Below, piece after piece: positions 13,869 through 15,232 of a DNA stretch of 15,232 bases (position 1 is the stretch's first letter; each line of letters begins with the position of its first letter). Under the pieces are notes generated by a model that worked only from the letters and a program-made list of their open reading frames with translations, did not search any database and was not told where the DNA came from. The position numbers and the translations under genes were made by a program. The DNA is from Lachnospiraceae bacterium (GTDB lineage Bacteria; Bacillota; Clostridia; Lachnospirales; Lachnospiraceae), in contig JABZIV010000040.1 of the NCBI GenBank assembly GCA_015258095.1, positions 1 through 15,232 of the forward strand. The letters run 5' to 3'.

Positions 13869-15232
13869 TTATTCTCCAAGGACATTCCGAATCGCAACCG
13901 GCGTCCTGTAATTCCAACGATATATTCGTATTCCGGAACGACGGGAAGCCGCATTGACCACCTGTCCGTTTCCGATATATATGCCGACATGATTTACGGT
14001 TCCCCGGCGGTTGGCATAGAAAATCAAATCTCCCGGCTTTATATTTTCACTGCTTACCTTGGAACCGGTCTTTGCCTGCTCTCTGGATACTCTCGGAAGA
14101 GATACCCCATATTTCGCCATAATGGTCTGGGTGAATCCGGAACAATCCGCGCCGTGAGTGAGGGAAGTCCCGCCCCAAACGTAAGGATTTCCAACAAACT
14201 GACAAGCAAAGTTTACCAAATCACTTCTTCTCTTTGCCGCCTGATTCTCCCGATCCTGTGCGGGACGATAACTGAACGCTTCATAGAGCATATAGCTTAC
14301 GGAAACATTGTTGTCTCTCGTAGAAACGAAAGCTCCTTGCTCTCCGTCCTCATCATCTCCGGAATCCAAGTCAAGTTGTACCCACCCGTCCAGCTGATTA
14401 ATAACGGAGTAGCGCTGATCCTTCGTAATCTTGGTCCATGCCTTTGCACTAAGGTCCGGACTGGAACGGACATTTAAAGAATCCGTATTCACGATGGCCA
14501 TGACCTGCGCGTGCTTTAGGGCAAGCTGCTCCGCCTCTTGTCCACGCGCCACAAGTTCCGCCTTCACATACCCTGTAATGCTTCCCGACTGAATCTTAAG
14601 CCACCCGTTTTCTTCGGAAAGAATATTGCCTCCGGCAAAGCCCGGAAATTTTCCGATAATGTTGTCCAGTCCCTTGTCTTCCGGAGTAGAACGAATATTG
14701 ATATAATCCTGTGCCTTGGAAACGCCCAGGTTATCATACATATTCAATACTTTCTGTCTGAGATTTAAGCTTCTCGCCTCATCCAGTCCATACTCCAGCC
14801 GAACATTTTCCGACTTGGAAGAAATATAGGCATTCTCTACTCCCTCCAGCGTATCCGCGGAAATCTGCAAATAATCCTTTCCGCTTCGACTCAAAACAAT
14901 ATAGCGTTCCCCTTTCGCACAAGAGGACAAGGTGTTGCCTTCCGCTTTCTCCGGTGTAGAACGAATCCGCAGTTTATCCGCAAGAATCGTCACTCTCGGC
15001 GCCATATATTCCACCGCCTTCTTCTTCGCCTCTTCTCCTTCCAGGAGATGCTTCTTCGCCACATAGCCTTCCAGGCCGCCGGAACGCACCTTCGCCCAGC
15101 CTTCCTTGCCCTCAATATTCGACTGCAAAATATCGACTCCCGCACCGTTTCGCAAGATGCCGATGATATCTCGAATGTCGTTTTCATCCGTATCGGAACG
15201 AAAATTGATATAGGAATCACACTGCACCAAAC
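13869..15232 (-). CDS. SH3b-repeat NlpC/P60 peptidoglycan endopeptidase, 5' end outside window
   Basis: This is a cell-wall hydrolase that probably cuts stem-peptide bonds in peptidoglycan. The frame is open to the right edge of the window, so the N terminus, where a signal peptide would be expected, is missing; the 453 codons seen are a minimum. Numbering from the TTG at 15230, four bacterial SH3 modules lie at about 5-62, 80-137, 175-226 and 246-303, then an NlpC/P60 domain at about 335-453. The catalytic Cys is C363 (GADCSGF) and the His is H414 (NHVGIY). The third polar residue appears to be N426 (VVNAAS), where many relatives have His. The SH3 modules form two similar two-module units, an internal duplication. 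The degV gene follows after 19 bp. Confidence 0.94.
   Translation of the reverse strand, partial: LVQCDSYINFRSDTDENDIRDIIGILRNGAGVDILQSNIEGKEGWAKVRSGGLEGYVAKKHLLEGEEAKKKAVEYMAPRVTILADKLRIRSTPEKAEGNTLSSCAKGERYIVLSRSGKDYLQISADTLEGVENAYISSKSENVRLEYGLDEARSLNLRQKVLNMYDNLGVSKAQDYINIRSTPEDKGLDNIIGKFPGFAGGNILSEENGWLKIQSGSITGYVKAELVARGQEAEQLALKHAQVMAIVNTDSLNVRSSPDLSAKAWTKITKDQRYSVINQLDGWVQLDLDSGDDEDGEQGAFVSTRDNNVSVSYMLYEAFSYRPAQDRENQAAKRRSDLVNFACQFVGNPYVWGGTSLTHGADCSGFTQTIMAKYGVSLPRVSREQAKTGSKVSSENIKPGDLIFYANRRGTVNHVGIYIGNGQVVNAASRRSGIRIYRWNYRTPVAIRNVLGE

Noticed and set aside
13850..13990. Longer form of the DegV gene starting at 13990
   Set aside because: The extra 47 residues are antisense-free read-through of the hydrolase 3' end in another frame, unlike DegV N termini. 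The ATG at 13849 has a good ribosome site and the family start.

Overview
The window looks like chromosomal DNA from a low-to-mid GC Gram-positive anaerobe of the Clostridia, most likely a Lachnospiraceae-type organism. This rests on the class III fructose-1,6-bisphosphatase, the CsoR copper sensor, the LexA-type GAACnnnnGTTY box, strong AGGAGG-type ribosome binding sites, and the style of the Y-family polymerase with its small partner gene. Genus cannot be decided by eye. Every convincing gene lies on the minus strand, so the window is read from right (15232) to left (1). No rRNA, tRNA, CRISPR array, insertion sequence or phage gene is visible.

In transcription order: (1) 15232-12877 holds a 5'-truncated exported SH3b/NlpC-P60 peptidoglycan hydrolase followed closely by a DegV fatty-acid-binding protein and an intrinsic terminator. 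(2) 12759-9992 is a probable SOS operon: a promoter whose 17-bp spacer contains a LexA-like box, a Y-family (UmuC/UvrX-like) DNA polymerase, a 75-aa conserved-looking small protein starting at GTG and overlapping the polymerase, and an aldo/keto reductase 3 bp further on. (3) 9960-6986 is a copper-efflux operon: a near-consensus promoter whose spacer is almost entirely a perfect CsoR inverted repeat, the Cu+ P-type ATPase copA, and csoR, closed by a strong hairpin terminator. CopA carries a CopZ-like metal-binding domain fused at its C terminus. An AGGAGG site and ATG in the joining segment suggest the same reading frame could also yield a free 70-aa CopZ chaperone. (4) 6935-4903 is ftsH with its own terminator. 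(5) 4652-1 is fbp, a MATE exporter and a 3'-truncated ABC-F ATPase with no strong terminator between them. A 333-bp non-coding region upstream of fbp contains two short repeat pairs that may be regulatory.

Most genes are housekeeping or stress functions: gluconeogenesis, membrane proteolysis, cell-wall turnover, fatty-acid use, copper detoxification, DNA-damage tolerance and drug/translation protection. The most interesting parts are the possible nested copZ inside copA, the small gene coupled to the SOS polymerase, the membership of an aldo/keto reductase in that SOS operon, and the matching design of the two stress promoters, each with its repressor box in the -35/-10 spacer. No wholly new multi-gene system is evident.
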